From a virus, in IMG/VR virus record IMGVR_UViG_3300031951_000240, positions 1-50,793 of that record: 50,793 nt of DNA, one strand, 5' to 3'. Below, piece after piece: positions 1-9,500 of the stretch. The notes beneath the pieces were generated by a model. The model saw nothing but the letters and a program-made list of their open reading frames with translations, was not told where the DNA came from and ran no database searches. Position 1 is the stretch's first letter; each line of letters starts with the position of its first letter. A program made the translations under genes and the position numbers.

Positions 1-513
1 CCAACTGAAGAACCAACTCACGAAGAAGAAGAAATCGACTTAGATGAAATCTTACGTGAAATGGGATATGGTGATGACGAAGAAAAAGTTGAAGAAGCTG
101 AAGAACCAGCACATGATGAAGAAAAAGAAAAACTTCAAGCTGAGTTAAAAGAAGCAATTTCTACAATCAAATCTTTGAAATCAACTATCAACGAAGTAAA
201 TTTGTTAAATGCAAAATTACTTTTCGCAAACAAATTGTTCCGTTCTTACAACTTAACTAACGAACAAAAAGTAAAAGTAGTTGAGAATTTAGACAGAACA
301 ACTTCTGTAAGAGAAGTTAAATTGGTTTACGCAACTTTAGCAGAAAGCATGAAGTTCACTGGTACTGAAAGAAAAGTAGCAGCTAAGAAGACAATGACCG
401 AAGGGTTTGCTTCTAAGCCACAAGCTACAACAGCTCCAAAGAAAGAAATCATCGCTGAAAGCTCAAACGAATTAGCTAACCGCTTTAAGCAATTAGCTGG
501 TATCGTAAAATAA
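1..513 (+). CDS. Prohead scaffold/core protein, C-terminal part (gp22-like), 5' truncated
   Basis: The frame is open from base 1, so this is the 3' end of a longer gene. The Met at 61 is probably internal, because the residues before it are the same Glu-rich acidic sequence. The visible part has an acidic segment, a charged helical stretch likely to be coiled coil, and then a block around 'LLNAKLLFANKLFR' and 'SVREVKLVYATLAESM'. I recognise that block from the C-terminus of T4-like head scaffold proteins. It ends with 'ELANRFKQLAGIVK'. Scaffolds of this type fill the prohead and are removed by the prohead protease. The position 24 nt upstream of the capsid gene matches the T4 order 22-23. A fusion to a protease domain upstream cannot be excluded because the 5' part is outside the window. 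Confidence 0.6.
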   Translation, partial: PTEEPTHEEEEIDLDEILREMGYGDDEEKVEEAEEPAHDEEKEKLQAELKEAISTIKSLKSTINEVNLLNAKLLFANKLFRSYNLTNEQKVKVVENLDRTTSVREVKLVYATLAESMKFTGTERKVAAKKTMTEGFASKPQATTAPKKEIIAESSNELANRFKQLAGIVK

Positions 514-537
514 ACAATCCATAAAAAATAATAAAAA

Positions 538-2229
538 ATGGCAAATTTTGATTTAAGTAAACTTATGGAAGGCAGAAACCCACAACAAGTAATGTTGGCT
601 GAAACACGTCAATTGAAAAGCAAGTGGGAAAAAACTGGTCTTCTTGAAGGTTTAAAAGAAAGAGAGCAACACTCTATGGCAGTGTTGTTAGAAAACCAAG
701 CAAAACAATTGCTTGATGAAGCTACTCAAACTGGTACTGGAAACGCTTCTGGTGGAAGTGAAGAGTGGTCAGGAGTTGCATTACCATTGGTAAGAAGAAT
801 TTTTGGTGAAATCGCTGCGAAAGAGTTCGTAAGTGTACAACCAATGAACTTACCTTCTGGTCTTGTATTCTTCTTGGATTTTAAATACGGAACATCACAA
901 GCTGGACAACCTGGTTTCAATGGTAAATCATTGTTCGGTGGTAATGGTGGTTCTGCTGCAAACGATGCCGATTTCGGTAGAACTGATGCAGCTGTAAACG
1001 GTCTTTATGGTAATGGCCGTTATGGTTTCTCAATCAATGATACTGAAACTTCAGCAGTGACAATCGCTCACACAACTGGTATCGTTTCAGCTTCTTGGTC
1101 TGAAATCGGATTTGACGGTGCGCTTTCTGCATCTTGTGCAGCAGGTCAAATCGTTAAATTGACTGTACCAGCAGCATCTTTCACTAGACCTGATGCAAAT
1201 GGTATTTCTGCATTCGTAGTTTCTGGTTCAGAAGCTTCTAACCCTTATCACAAACCAGCAGCTGGTGAAATCACTAACTTTGGTCAGTTTGCATATGTAA
1301 GTGGTACTAATTATATTTTCTTCGTATCTGCTTCTGCTGGTGCAGCAACTACAGGTAACGATAATGTAATTGTAAAATACCATCAACAACCAACTGCAGC
1401 TGTAAGAGGTGATTTTGAAGATGAATCTGCAAACGGTACAACTATCACTGCTTTAGATATTCCAGAAATTGATCTTGAATTAAGAAGTGAGGCTATCGTT
1501 GCTAAGACTCGTAAGTTGAAAGCAGTATGGACTCCTGAATTAGCGCAAGACTTAAACGCTTACCACTCAATTGATGCAGAAGCTGAATTAACTTCTATGT
1601 TATCAGATTATATCTCTTTAGAGATTGATTTGGAAATTTTAGATATGTTAAAGAGCAACGCATTGACTGTTGATTACTGGTCAGCAACAATTGGTGAAGA
1701 ATACTTGAACAACGGTGCAACTGGTCAAGCTGCATGGGGTTCTTCAGTACCTTCTGGCGCAAATACATACTATACAAAGAATTCTTGGTATCAAACATTA
1801 GGCGTAAAAATCAACAAAGTATCTAACAAGATTCATCAGTTGACTTTACGTGGTGGTGCTAACTTCTTGGTTGCATCTCCAGATGTATGTACTATTTTGG
1901 AATCAATTCCTGGCTTCACTGTAAACGCTGATAAAGACGCTTTACAATTCGCAGCTGGTGTAACTGCAGTAGGTTCTATGAGTAACAGATACACTGTTTA
2001 TAAGAATCCTTATATGACTTCTAACGAAATCTTGTTAGGTTTCAGAGGTAATAACTTCTTGGAAACAGGTGCTGTTTACGCTCCATATGTACCATTGATT
2101 ATGACTCCATTAGTGTATGACCCTCAGAACTTCACACCAAGACGTGGAGTTATGACTCGTTACGCTAAGAAGATGGTTCGTCCTGAATTCTATGGTAAGA
2201 TTTTGGTTAAAGATTTATCTAGAATCTAA
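538..2229 (+). CDS. Major capsid protein, T4 gp23-like
   Basis: This 563-residue protein (T4 gp23 is 521) forms the hexamers of the head shell. Family signatures are the N-terminal block 'VQPMNLPSGLVFFLDFKYG' at about 100-120 and the core 'KTRKLKAVWTPELAQDL' near 323-340, followed by 'DAEAELTSMLSDYI'. The C-terminus has the usual 'PRRGVMTRYAKKMV' pattern. The N-terminal 61 residues are helical and charged and end in L-D-E, which fits the [L/I]-x-E rule of the T4 prohead protease, so maturation may occur after Glu61 (T4 cuts after residue 65). Residues about 170-300 are Ser/Ala/Gly-rich and account for the extra length, perhaps as a surface insertion. The start lacks a Shine-Dalgarno and sits in an A-rich leader. 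A strong terminator follows the gene. Confidence 0.95.
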   Translation: MANFDLSKLMEGRNPQQVMLAETRQLKSKWEKTGLLEGLKEREQHSMAVLLENQAKQLLDEATQTGTGNASGGSEEWSGVALPLVRRIFGEIAAKEFVSVQPMNLPSGLVFFLDFKYGTSQAGQPGFNGKSLFGGNGGSAANDADFGRTDAAVNGLYGNGRYGFSINDTETSAVTIAHTTGIVSASWSEIGFDGALSASCAAGQIVKLTVPAASFTRPDANGISAFVVSGSEASNPYHKPAAGEITNFGQFAYVSGTNYIFFVSASAGAATTGNDNVIVKYHQQPTAAVRGDFEDESANGTTITALDIPEIDLELRSEAIVAKTRKLKAVWTPELAQDLNAYHSIDAEAELTSMLSDYISLEIDLEILDMLKSNALTVDYWSATIGEEYLNNGATGQAAWGSSVPSGANTYYTKNSWYQTLGVKINKVSNKIHQLTLRGGANFLVASPDVCTILESIPGFTVNADKDALQFAAGVTAVGSMSNRYTVYKNPYMTSNEILLGFRGNNFLETGAVYAPYVPLIMTPLVYDPQNFTPRRGVMTRYAKKMVRPEFYGKILVKDLSRI

Positions 2230-2260
2230 TAATTGGAATCTAACGTAATAGTTCAATAAT

Positions 2261-2296
2261 AAAAAGGGGGTGAGAAATCACTCCCTTTTTTATTTT
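2261..2296 (+). terminator. Intrinsic terminator after capsid gene
   Basis: The stem GGGGGTGA / TCACTCCC (one G-T pair) closes a GAAA loop at 2266-2285. It is flanked by an A-run before and a T-run after. It lies 30 nt past the capsid stop and ends the head transcription unit. Confidence 0.9.
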
Positions 2297-2316
2297 TATC
2301 CGTTTCTTTAAATTTT

Positions 2317-2325
2317 ATATTTATA
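2317..2325 (+). promoter_or_regulatory. Putative late promoter box ATATTTATA
   Basis: This exact motif follows the capsid terminator and lies 20 nt before the ATG at 2346. The same box recurs in every larger intergenic gap of the window. Confidence 0.65.
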
Positions 2326-2345
2326 ATGGTAAACTCTTTAAATAT

Positions 2346-2726
2346 ATGGCAGCTGGTAAATATTCTTTTGTAATTGAGCAAGGAGCAACTACAAATATTC
2401 AAATAAATTGGACGGATGTAAGTGGTTCTGCAATAGACCTAACTGGTTATCATAGTAGAATGCAAATTAGACCAGGTGTGGAATCTTCTGATGTATTTCT
2501 TTCATTATCATCTTCACTTAAAGCAGATGGTACTGGTATTAATTTAAGTGGTTCAAATGGTATTACACCTTTGGCTAGTGGTTCATTAGCAATTTATATA
2601 TCCGCTGTATCTTCATCAGTACTAAATTTTGGTGAAGCTTATTATGATTTGGAAATGTGTAAAGGAAATGAAGTTACAAGATTATTAGAAGGAAAAGTAA
2701 AACTATCTAAAAACGTAACTAGATAA
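2346..2726 (+). CDS. Small virion protein, predicted beta fold
   Basis: This 126-residue protein opens with 'YSFVIEQGATTNIQINW' and continues 'AIDLTGYHSRMQIRP'. I recognise this pattern from small all-beta virion proteins of marine T4-like phages and from the N-terminal domains of some baseplate upper proteins. It has alternating hydrophobic strands, no signal peptide and no membrane segment. It is first in a two-gene unit directly after the capsid terminator and one base from the next gene, so both are probably made late in similar amounts. A head decoration or tail-fibre attachment role is possible but not shown. No Shine-Dalgarno is visible before the start. Confidence 0.6.
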   Translation: MAAGKYSFVIEQGATTNIQINWTDVSGSAIDLTGYHSRMQIRPGVESSDVFLSLSSSLKADGTGINLSGSNGITPLASGSLAIYISAVSSSVLNFGEAYYDLEMCKGNEVTRLLEGKVKLSKNVTR

Positions 2727-2727
2727 T

Positions 2728-3033
2728 ATGTCAGTAACAGTAACAAATAATCTTACACAGGTAACTATATCAACTGCAGGAGTTTCTGGTAAAAGTGGGA
2801 CATCTGGCACGTCTGGATTCTCAATTGAATCTGCATCTTTTGCAACAACTGGTTCAAATACATTTATTGGTAATCAAACAATAAGTGGTTCTTTAAACGT
2901 AAGCGCTAGTATTATTTTACCAAACCATGTATCTGCTCCATCTTCACCAAACTCTGGAGCACTTTACTTTAATACAACCGATTCTCATTTCTATGGATGG
3001 GATGGTGGACAATGGAAACAATTGGATAATTAA
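2728..3033 (+). CDS. Small fibre-like protein with short Gly-X-Y segment
   Basis: This 101-residue protein has a short beta N-terminus, then a mini Gly-X-Y run ('GVSGKSGTSGTSG', residues about 18-30). After that comes an 'ISGSLNVSASI' strand as in the large fibre genes downstream. The end 'SGALYFNTTDSHFYGWDG' is a small domain I know from the tips or connectors of phage tail-fibre proteins. It is effectively a miniature of the giant fibres encoded later. The start is one base after the preceding stop, so the pair is probably translationally coupled. It may be a head or whisker-type fibre given its place next to the head genes; that is inference. Confidence 0.6.
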   Translation: MSVTVTNNLTQVTISTAGVSGKSGTSGTSGFSIESASFATTGSNTFIGNQTISGSLNVSASIILPNHVSAPSSPNSGALYFNTTDSHFYGWDGGQWKQLDN

Positions 3034-3061
3034 TCCCAAATAACTAAACTTCCCTTTTCTA

Positions 3062-3070
3062 ATATTTATA
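3062..3070 (+). promoter_or_regulatory. Putative late promoter box ATATTTATA
   Basis: Exact motif in the 62-nt gap, 25 nt before the ATG at 3096. No other box is seen before 20623, so it could drive the neck genes and the 4363-residue gene as one roughly 17.5-kb unit. Confidence 0.65.
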
Positions 3071-3095
3071 GGTAACGTTAAAATAAGTACTTATA

Positions 3096-4262
3096 ATGGC
3101 ATTAGAAACACTCGTATATCCTGGTTCTTCATCGTTTTTCCCAGGTCAGACACCTTTTGGAATTTATGATACTGATTATGAATTCCAAGAAGATGCTCCA
3201 AAAGTGGCACTTTGGTGTGCTAGAAGATTGGGATATCCTATCCAAAATATAGAATTAATAGATGAAAATTTCTATGCATGCTTTGAGGAATCAATTTCCG
3301 AATATGGCGCACAGGTAAATCAATTTAATATTCGTAATAATTTAGATACATTACGTGGTAAATCAAAAGCAAATTCACTTACAAGTAAATTAGTACAAGG
3401 TTCAAACCTTCCAACACTTATTTCAATTTCTGATGCATATGGTACATTAGTTGGTGTTGGTGGAAATACCGATATCAAAAAAGGATATGTTGAATTGGTT
3501 CCTGGTAAACAAGAATATGATTTGGATACATTATGGTCAGCTGTTTCTGAAAGTGGAAAACGAATAGAAATTGTAAAAGTATTCCACGAACCAGTACCTG
3601 CAATCAATAGATTCTTTGACCCATATTCAGTAAGTGGACAGGGTACATTAAACCTTATTGACGAATTTGGATTTGGTTCATATTCTCCAGCGGCACAATT
3701 TATATTGATGCCAATATTTGAAGATATGTTAAGAATTCAGGCAATTGAATTTAATGACCAATTCAGAAAATCGGCATTTACTTTCAATATTGTAAATGGT
3801 AAAATAAGAGTATTTCCAAAACCAACCTCTCAACAGGTAAATTTATACGGAAGATTATATTTTGATTATTTTGTAAAAGATGATTTTACTGAAAATTCAA
3901 CATCAATAACATCAAATGTTATTTCGGATTATTCGGATATTCCATATGATTTTATGGAATACAATGGTATTAATGATGTGGGTAAACAATGGATTAGAAA
4001 ATATACATTGGCTTTAGTAAAAGAACTATTGGGTGCTGTGAGAGAAAAATATTCTCAAATTCCAATTCCTGGTTCCGAAATTAGTTTGGATGGAGCCGCG
4101 TTGAGAGCAGAAGCAACAACGGAAAAAGAAAACTTAATGACACAATTGAGAGAAACTTTAGCAGAATTAGAGAGAACAAAGCAATTTGAAAATAGAAATA
4201 CTGAAGCTACGGCTCATCAAGAAATGTTACGAAAAGTTCCTCTTCCAATTTATATAGGTTAA
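3096..4262 (+). CDS. Neck protein, gp13-like
   Basis: This 388-residue protein (T4 gp13 is about 309) probably joins the portal vertex to the tail. The N-terminal pattern 'FFPGQTPFGIYDTDYEFQ', then 'CARRLGYPIQNIELID' and 'FYACFEESISEYG', is the signature I associate with gp13-type neck proteins of marine T4-like phages. The middle has beta strands ('KKGYVELVPGKQEYDL', residues about 129-144) typical of virion interface proteins. A charged C-terminal helix runs over residues about 335-375. It is four bases upstream of the gp14-like gene, which supports the assignment. It has no catalytic motif, as expected of a structural part. Confidence 0.75.
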   Translation: MALETLVYPGSSSFFPGQTPFGIYDTDYEFQEDAPKVALWCARRLGYPIQNIELIDENFYACFEESISEYGAQVNQFNIRNNLDTLRGKSKANSLTSKLVQGSNLPTLISISDAYGTLVGVGGNTDIKKGYVELVPGKQEYDLDTLWSAVSESGKRIEIVKVFHEPVPAINRFFDPYSVSGQGTLNLIDEFGFGSYSPAAQFILMPIFEDMLRIQAIEFNDQFRKSAFTFNIVNGKIRVFPKPTSQQVNLYGRLYFDYFVKDDFTENSTSITSNVISDYSDIPYDFMEYNGINDVGKQWIRKYTLALVKELLGAVREKYSQIPIPGSEISLDGAALRAEATTEKENLMTQLRETLAELERTKQFENRNTEATAHQEMLRKVPLPIYIG

Positions 4263-4266
4263 TATT

Positions 4267-4728
4267 ATGGCACGTTTTGCACTAACAAGAGATATAAAAT
4301 TTTTTGAAGGTATATCTAGAGAATTAGTTGATGCAGTAGTAGAAACTACTGTAGTTTTATATAAATTAATTATAGAAAACAGTACAACCAATTTATATGG
4401 AGAATCTTTGAATAAAACATTTTATCAAGGTGTTGAATGTAGTGCTATAATTCAAAGAGAAGATACTACATCAAATTATGAAGGATTTGGTTCTGATGTT
4501 TCTCAAAATGTTGAATTTCGCTTTAATAGATTTACTTTAAAAGAAAAAGATTTTTATCCTGAAATTGGTGATATTATTTACCATAATGACGGGTATTTTG
4601 AAATTGATAATGTTAGAGAAGACCAATTAGTTGGTGGTAGAGTTGGTGAAGATGAAAGATTTTCAATTGTTTGTTCTACGTTTATGACTAGAAGAAGCGC
4701 AATACAAACTGAAATGAGAACAATATAA
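4267..4728 (+). CDS. Neck protein, gp14-like
   Basis: This 153-residue protein is much shorter than T4 gp14 (256). It starts 'MARFALTRDIKFFEGISREL' and has 'IIENSTTNLYGESLNKTFY', where the LYGE...K element is typical of gp14 neck proteins. It continues with beta-rich sequence ending in a 'DIIYHNDGYFEIDNV' strand pair. In T4, gp13 and gp14 act together to complete the head before the tail docks, and the two genes are adjacent here as well. The stop overlaps the next start (TAATG at 4726-4730), so the downstream gene is probably translated by re-initiation. Confidence 0.7.
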   Translation: MARFALTRDIKFFEGISRELVDAVVETTVVLYKLIIENSTTNLYGESLNKTFYQGVECSAIIQREDTTSNYEGFGSDVSQNVEFRFNRFTLKEKDFYPEIGDIIYHNDGYFEIDNVREDQLVGGRVGEDERFSIVCSTFMTRRSAIQTEMRTI

Positions 4729-5822
4729 TGGATAATAAAGAAAAAAATAGAGCAAAACAATTACCAATAGAAAAAAAATATATCAAAGGAGTTTCTCTAA
4801 TTGATGTTGACTCTACTATTGCCGATTATATGTCATCTGTAATTATACCTGATTTAGATGAAAATGGTAACACACTTAAAGTACCTTTAATTTATGGAAA
4901 TGCAGAGAGATGGAACAACGCAAGAAAAGATGGATATTTAAGAGACCAAAGAGGTAGAATACAAATACCTTTAGTAATGTTTAAAAGAAACTCTATTGAT
5001 AGAAATACAAACTTACAACATTTTAGAGAACAACTCACTATTCCTGCAGTTAAAAAATATACTCAAAAAAATAGATATGAAAGATTTACTTTACAAAATA
5101 ATGCAGGACCAGCATATGAAAGTTATAGTGTTCATGTTCCAGCTTATGTAACAATCACATATGAAGTAATGATATGGACTTCTTTTACGGAACATATGAA
5201 TAAAATAGTTGAAGCATTTCAATACGCAACTGATAGATATTGGGGCAAAGAAGATGGTAGAAGATTTGTCACAAGAATTAATGGGTTTGAAAATCAACAA
5301 GAGGTGGGGCAAGGTTCTGAAAGAATTATTCGTACAACCTTTACTATGGTAGTAAATGCTTATTTAATACCAGAAAGATATAATGAAAAACCTACTGTAA
5401 AAAAACAAATGACTCCAAAAAGAGTACAATTTAGCGTTGAAACCGATTTGACAGGAGATGCATTTACAAACAATTCCTTATACAATGAATATGCACAAGT
5501 AATTGATTTTATTGGTTTAAAAAGTGTACAAACTGCTGTTTTTGTAAATAGTAATACAATAAAATTAACAAATGTTAGACAACCCATTTTACCAAATGAA
5601 CTAATTGGAGTATTTGATACAAAAAATTGGTTTAGAGTTTATATTAATGGAGATTTTATTTCACCAGGTAACTATAACAATAGTGGTGTGTTTGTACCAA
5701 ATTATTCTTATACATTTAATAACGCAACAAATGAAATTACTTTTGTATTCACAGGCTTATCTTTTGCATTAGATGCAAACGATGAAATAGAAATCACAGG
5801 TAAATTTGAACAATTAGCATAA
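4728..5822 (+). CDS. Tail terminator/completion protein, gp15-like, with extra C-terminal domain
   Basis: This 364-residue protein (T4 gp15 is 272) probably caps the tail tube and sheath and forms the tail side of the neck. Family-like features are 'VPLIYGNAERWNNARKDGY' near residues 44-62, a central 'VTITYEVMIWTSFTEHMNKIVEAF' region (residues about 143-166), and an 'IIRTTFTMVVNAYLIPERY' strand region near 200-218. Residues about 255-364 form an added domain with the pattern 'FRVYINGDFISPGNY' and 'DANDEIEITGKFEQL'. The two following small genes appear to repeat this domain. The start overlaps the gp14-like stop by one base. Confidence 0.72.
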   Translation: MDNKEKNRAKQLPIEKKYIKGVSLIDVDSTIADYMSSVIIPDLDENGNTLKVPLIYGNAERWNNARKDGYLRDQRGRIQIPLVMFKRNSIDRNTNLQHFREQLTIPAVKKYTQKNRYERFTLQNNAGPAYESYSVHVPAYVTITYEVMIWTSFTEHMNKIVEAFQYATDRYWGKEDGRRFVTRINGFENQQEVGQGSERIIRTTFTMVVNAYLIPERYNEKPTVKKQMTPKRVQFSVETDLTGDAFTNNSLYNEYAQVIDFIGLKSVQTAVFVNSNTIKLTNVRQPILPNELIGVFDTKNWFRVYINGDFISPGNYNNSGVFVPNYSYTFNNATNEITFVFTGLSFALDANDEIEITGKFEQLA

Positions 5823-5823
5823 T

Positions 5824-6186
5824 ATGAATATTAGACAACTTAAAAATATAATGAAAGAAGTAAATGAACCAAATGAATTTATTTTGGTACCTGACGATTT
5901 GCAACATCCTTTATACTGGATTTATAAAGTAAAATCAGTTAGAGTAAAAACTTTATTTCCTTTATTGGAAGGGTTGAGAAAACCAGATGCTAGATTTGAT
6001 GTTTTTATAAATGGTTTATATATTTCTTATAATGACTATATATACGAAAATAAAAATGAATATTTTTACATAAAATTTAAAAGAAGTAATTTTCCAGAAT
6101 ATGATAGGTTTGGAAATATTTATGCTTTAGAAGATTCAGATGAAATTAAAATAAATGGTGATTTAGAACTTTATAATAATGAGTAG
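5824..6186 (+). CDS. Small virion protein, paralogue of the gp15-like C-terminal domain
   Basis: This 120-residue protein is of unknown function. Its second half ('FDVFINGLYISYNDYIY' then 'DSDEIKINGDLELY') parallels the C-terminal domain of the preceding gp15-like protein, including the [F/Y]-I-N-G turn and the final D-E-I-x-[I]-x-G-x-[F/L]-E-L strand. It begins one base after the gp15-like stop and overlaps the next gene by 8 nt, so the three are tightly coupled. It is likely a beta-sandwich interface subunit of the neck or upper tail. It may have arisen by partial duplication of its neighbour; this is inference from visible sequence similarity only. Confidence 0.6.
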   Translation: MNIRQLKNIMKEVNEPNEFILVPDDLQHPLYWIYKVKSVRVKTLFPLLEGLRKPDARFDVFINGLYISYNDYIYENKNEYFYIKFKRSNFPEYDRFGNIYALEDSDEIKINGDLELYNNE

Positions 6187-6562
6187 AAAACTTCCAAATA
6201 TTAATATTGATACCACTCAAAGGCTAAGAGATAGATTAGGCTTTAGAGAATTTGTACTTCAGGTAAACAAAGAAACGTTTACTTTTAACTATGTACCAGA
6301 TTTGATGGAAGTAGAAAATGATATATATTTTAAATTAACACTTACTAATAAAAGATTTGTAATTGATATTTTAGAAGTTGATAATATAAAAGATTACATT
6401 GATATCTATTTATATGGTGTAAAACAACCTCAAAATCGTTATGGAATTGAGATTGTTGGTAATAATATAATTGTTACGTTTGTTGCGGATATTACCAGAT
6501 TACCAAAAGAGGTAAAGGCAGCAGATTTTGAAATAAAAGGGAAAATAGTAGAAATTGTATAA
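6179..6562 (+). CDS. Small virion protein, second paralogue of the gp15-like C-terminal domain
   Basis: This 127-residue protein is of unknown function. Its second half ('IDIYLYGVKQPQNRYGI' then 'AADFEIKGKIVEIV') follows the same plan as the previous gene and the gp15-like C-terminus. In this copy the N-G turn has become Y-G, so it is the most diverged of the three. The first half ('FREFVLQVNKETFTFNYV') is another beta segment. It overlaps the upstream gene by 8 nt and shares a TAATG stop/start with the giant fibre gene, so it may be the adaptor through which that fibre joins the virion. That role is inferred from coupling alone. Confidence 0.58.
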   Translation: MSRKLPNINIDTTQRLRDRLGFREFVLQVNKETFTFNYVPDLMEVENDIYFKLTLTNKRFVIDILEVDNIKDYIDIYLYGVKQPQNRYGIEIVGNNIIVTFVADITRLPKEVKAADFEIKGKIVEIV

Positions 6563-9500
6563 TGGCTAGACTGATACCTCGTAAACAAATTGAAGAACAA
6601 CAAAATATAACCGGGTCTTTAACGGTTGCGGAAAACTTGTTTTTAGGAAATGATGCGATTATTTCTGGCTCACTTTTTGTATCAAAAAGTTTCTTTATGG
6701 GAAACGATACCGGTTCAAAAAATGAGATTACAGGTTCAGTATTTTTAACTGGTTCGTTGATAATTGATGGTGTTCTAAAAACGGGAGCACCTAATACTGT
6801 TTTATCAATTACATCATCAAACACAATATTAGCAGAAGATACACAAAGATATTCTGGTATTTTGGCAAAAGATTTTGGTGCTAACGTACCTACACTATAT
6901 GTTTCTTCTACCGATGGTGATGATACAAATGATGGTAGAACTATTCAATTTCCACTTCGTACAATTAAAAGAGCTGCATCATTAGCAGCACCTGGATACG
7001 ATGGACGTTATGGTTTTGATACGGGTTCTATTCAAAATGGATATGTAATTAAAGTTCAGGCTGGTACATATTTGGAAGATAACCCTGTTATACTTCCTAA
7101 AAATACAACTATTTGGGGTGCAGGTTTGCGTATTACAAAAATCAACGCTAAAAACCCTACTGAAGACTTATTCTATGTAAACTCTGGTTGTTATATCGCA
7201 GAGGTTACTATGGGAGGATTGAGATTATTTCCTGACCAAATAAATCCTGAAAAAGGATTTGCTGTAGCGTTCCAACCTGGTGCATTTATCACAACTTCAC
7301 CATACGTTCAGAACTGTTCACAAATTTCTAACCAAGAGAATTCATTTACGGAGCTTTATGAAGAAATTCCTCCTGGCGGTGGTGGATTGTATGTTAATGG
7401 TGATGTAATCAATCCTGATTCACCACTCGCTTCAATGGTATTAGATGCCTATACACAAATTTCTCCAAACGGAGTTGGTTGTTTGGTAAATGGTAGAGGA
7501 TTCATTCAGCTCGTATCTTTCTTTAATAACTTCTCATATTATGCAATTAGAGTAAACAATGGTGGACATGCTACCCTAAACAACTCAAACATTTCGTTTG
7601 GTTTGTATGGTATGTATGCTAGTGGTTCTCGTTTTATTAGTGGTAGTGGTGGAAATATTGATGCTAGAGATAGAGTAAGAGCAAGTTGGAGTGTAGTTGT
7701 TGATGTATTGAATAGAGGGTTAGATGCATTGCCTGAAGTAACAACATTAAATACAGCGGAAGGTATCCGTTTATCATCTCCTTCTCAATTTCCACAATAC
7801 ACTACTTCATCTGGAGTAGAATTATCTTCAACCGCTGCGGATGAAATTTCAGCGGATTTTAAATTAGTAAGTGAAATAGTAGATAGTGGTACTTCAAATT
7901 ATCCTACGTTATTAGCAAGAAGTTCAAATAAAGGATTTAGTTCAGAATCACCTTATAATATTTTAGGAGCAACACAAATTACAGGCTCTTATTCTGGTTC
8001 GGCTACTCCACTATCTGCATCTCAAGGAGATTTAAATCAAATTAGCTCTTCGTTTGGTGTATTATTAGGTATTTTTTCAAATGGTACTGGTTCCTATGAT
8101 TTTAAATCATCAACATCGGCAAGTATTAGAAGAACATCAATAATACCATCACCTGCTTCTCCGGCATTACCAAATGATGTAACCGCTAGTATAAGTTCAT
8201 CTTTTGAAACCGTAATAGATATTATAAAAAATGGATTAAGTGTTGTACCAAAATTAACTTCTTCATTAAGTGCAAGTTTTTATATTGGTGGATTAGAACC
8301 AGTTCAAAGTGGTATCTCATCTTCAGTAGAAACAATTAATAAAGTAAGTGCAAGTTTTAGTATAATTTATAACATATTATCAAATGGTACTGGTAGTAAT
8401 ATTTTACCAATTCCAAATAACCATAGAAGAAATTATACAATTACAAATGTAAACAGTTCATCTTATAATTGGGATGGTGTTGGTAATAATCCTACAATAA
8501 CTTTATTTAGAGGTGAAACTTATAAATTTTATGTAAGTGCATCGGAAGGACAAGGTGGAATTGATTATCCATTCTTTATAAGAACACAACCAGTTGAAAC
8601 TATTGCAAACACTTTTGATTATAATAAAGGCGTAATAAATAATGGTGATAGTGTTGGTAATATTACGTTCACTGTACCATATGATGCACCAAATACATTA
8701 TATTATACATCACAAATTAATAATACATTAAGTGGTAGATTCTTTATAATAAATAATTCAGAAACTCCAAGAGAATTAATTGCAAATACACTAACATATC
8801 CAGCAACTATAAGTGGAAGTGTGGCTAGTGAAGACACTGATATAATTAACGCATTTGAAATTCTTACCGGAAGTAAAGCATTTATTCAAGAAGAAGTAAT
8901 ACAGTATATTTCATCTTCTTGGAGTGGTGTAGATGGATTCTATTACAATGAGGCAACCTGCCGTAGAGATGTTGGTTTCTTGATTGATGCTGTTGCGCAA
9001 GACCTATTATTGGGTGGTAATGATAAAAGTATTACTGCAGGTAGATTCTATTACGAATATCCATCTAGTGCAATTACATCACAAAAAGACCCAACCAAAA
9101 CAGCAGTAAAATACGCAGCTAGATTAGCAATTGAACTTATCAAAAATAAAACATTTAGGGATATTGATTTAGATGCATATACACAAAAAAGAAAAACTGC
9201 ATGGCAAGTAATCAATAACAATAAATCATTTATACAAAATGAAACTATTGCATTTTTATCTTCTTCTTGGTCTAATTTTTATTATAATGAAGCAAAGTGT
9301 AAACGAGATGTTGGTTATATTCTAGATGCTGTAGCAACTGATACTCTATATGGAGGTAATGAAAGAAGTATTGAAGCGGGTGAATTTTATTATTTATATC
9401 CTTCATTAGCGATTGTTGAGGGAGATGGTGATGGTAATGGACAATTGGGACAAACTTTAGATGGTATTCGCTTTGCAGCAGGTTTAGTAAATAATTTAGT

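Noticed and set aside
61-63. ATG at 61 as the true start of the first gene
   Set aside because: The frame is open back to base 1 with the same acidic composition, and no ribosome site or promoter box is near the ATG.
4578-4760. A 60-residue hydrophobic minus-strand frame
   Set aside because: It overlaps the gp14-like gene and its conserved stop/start junction. It has no start context and looks like a chance frame.
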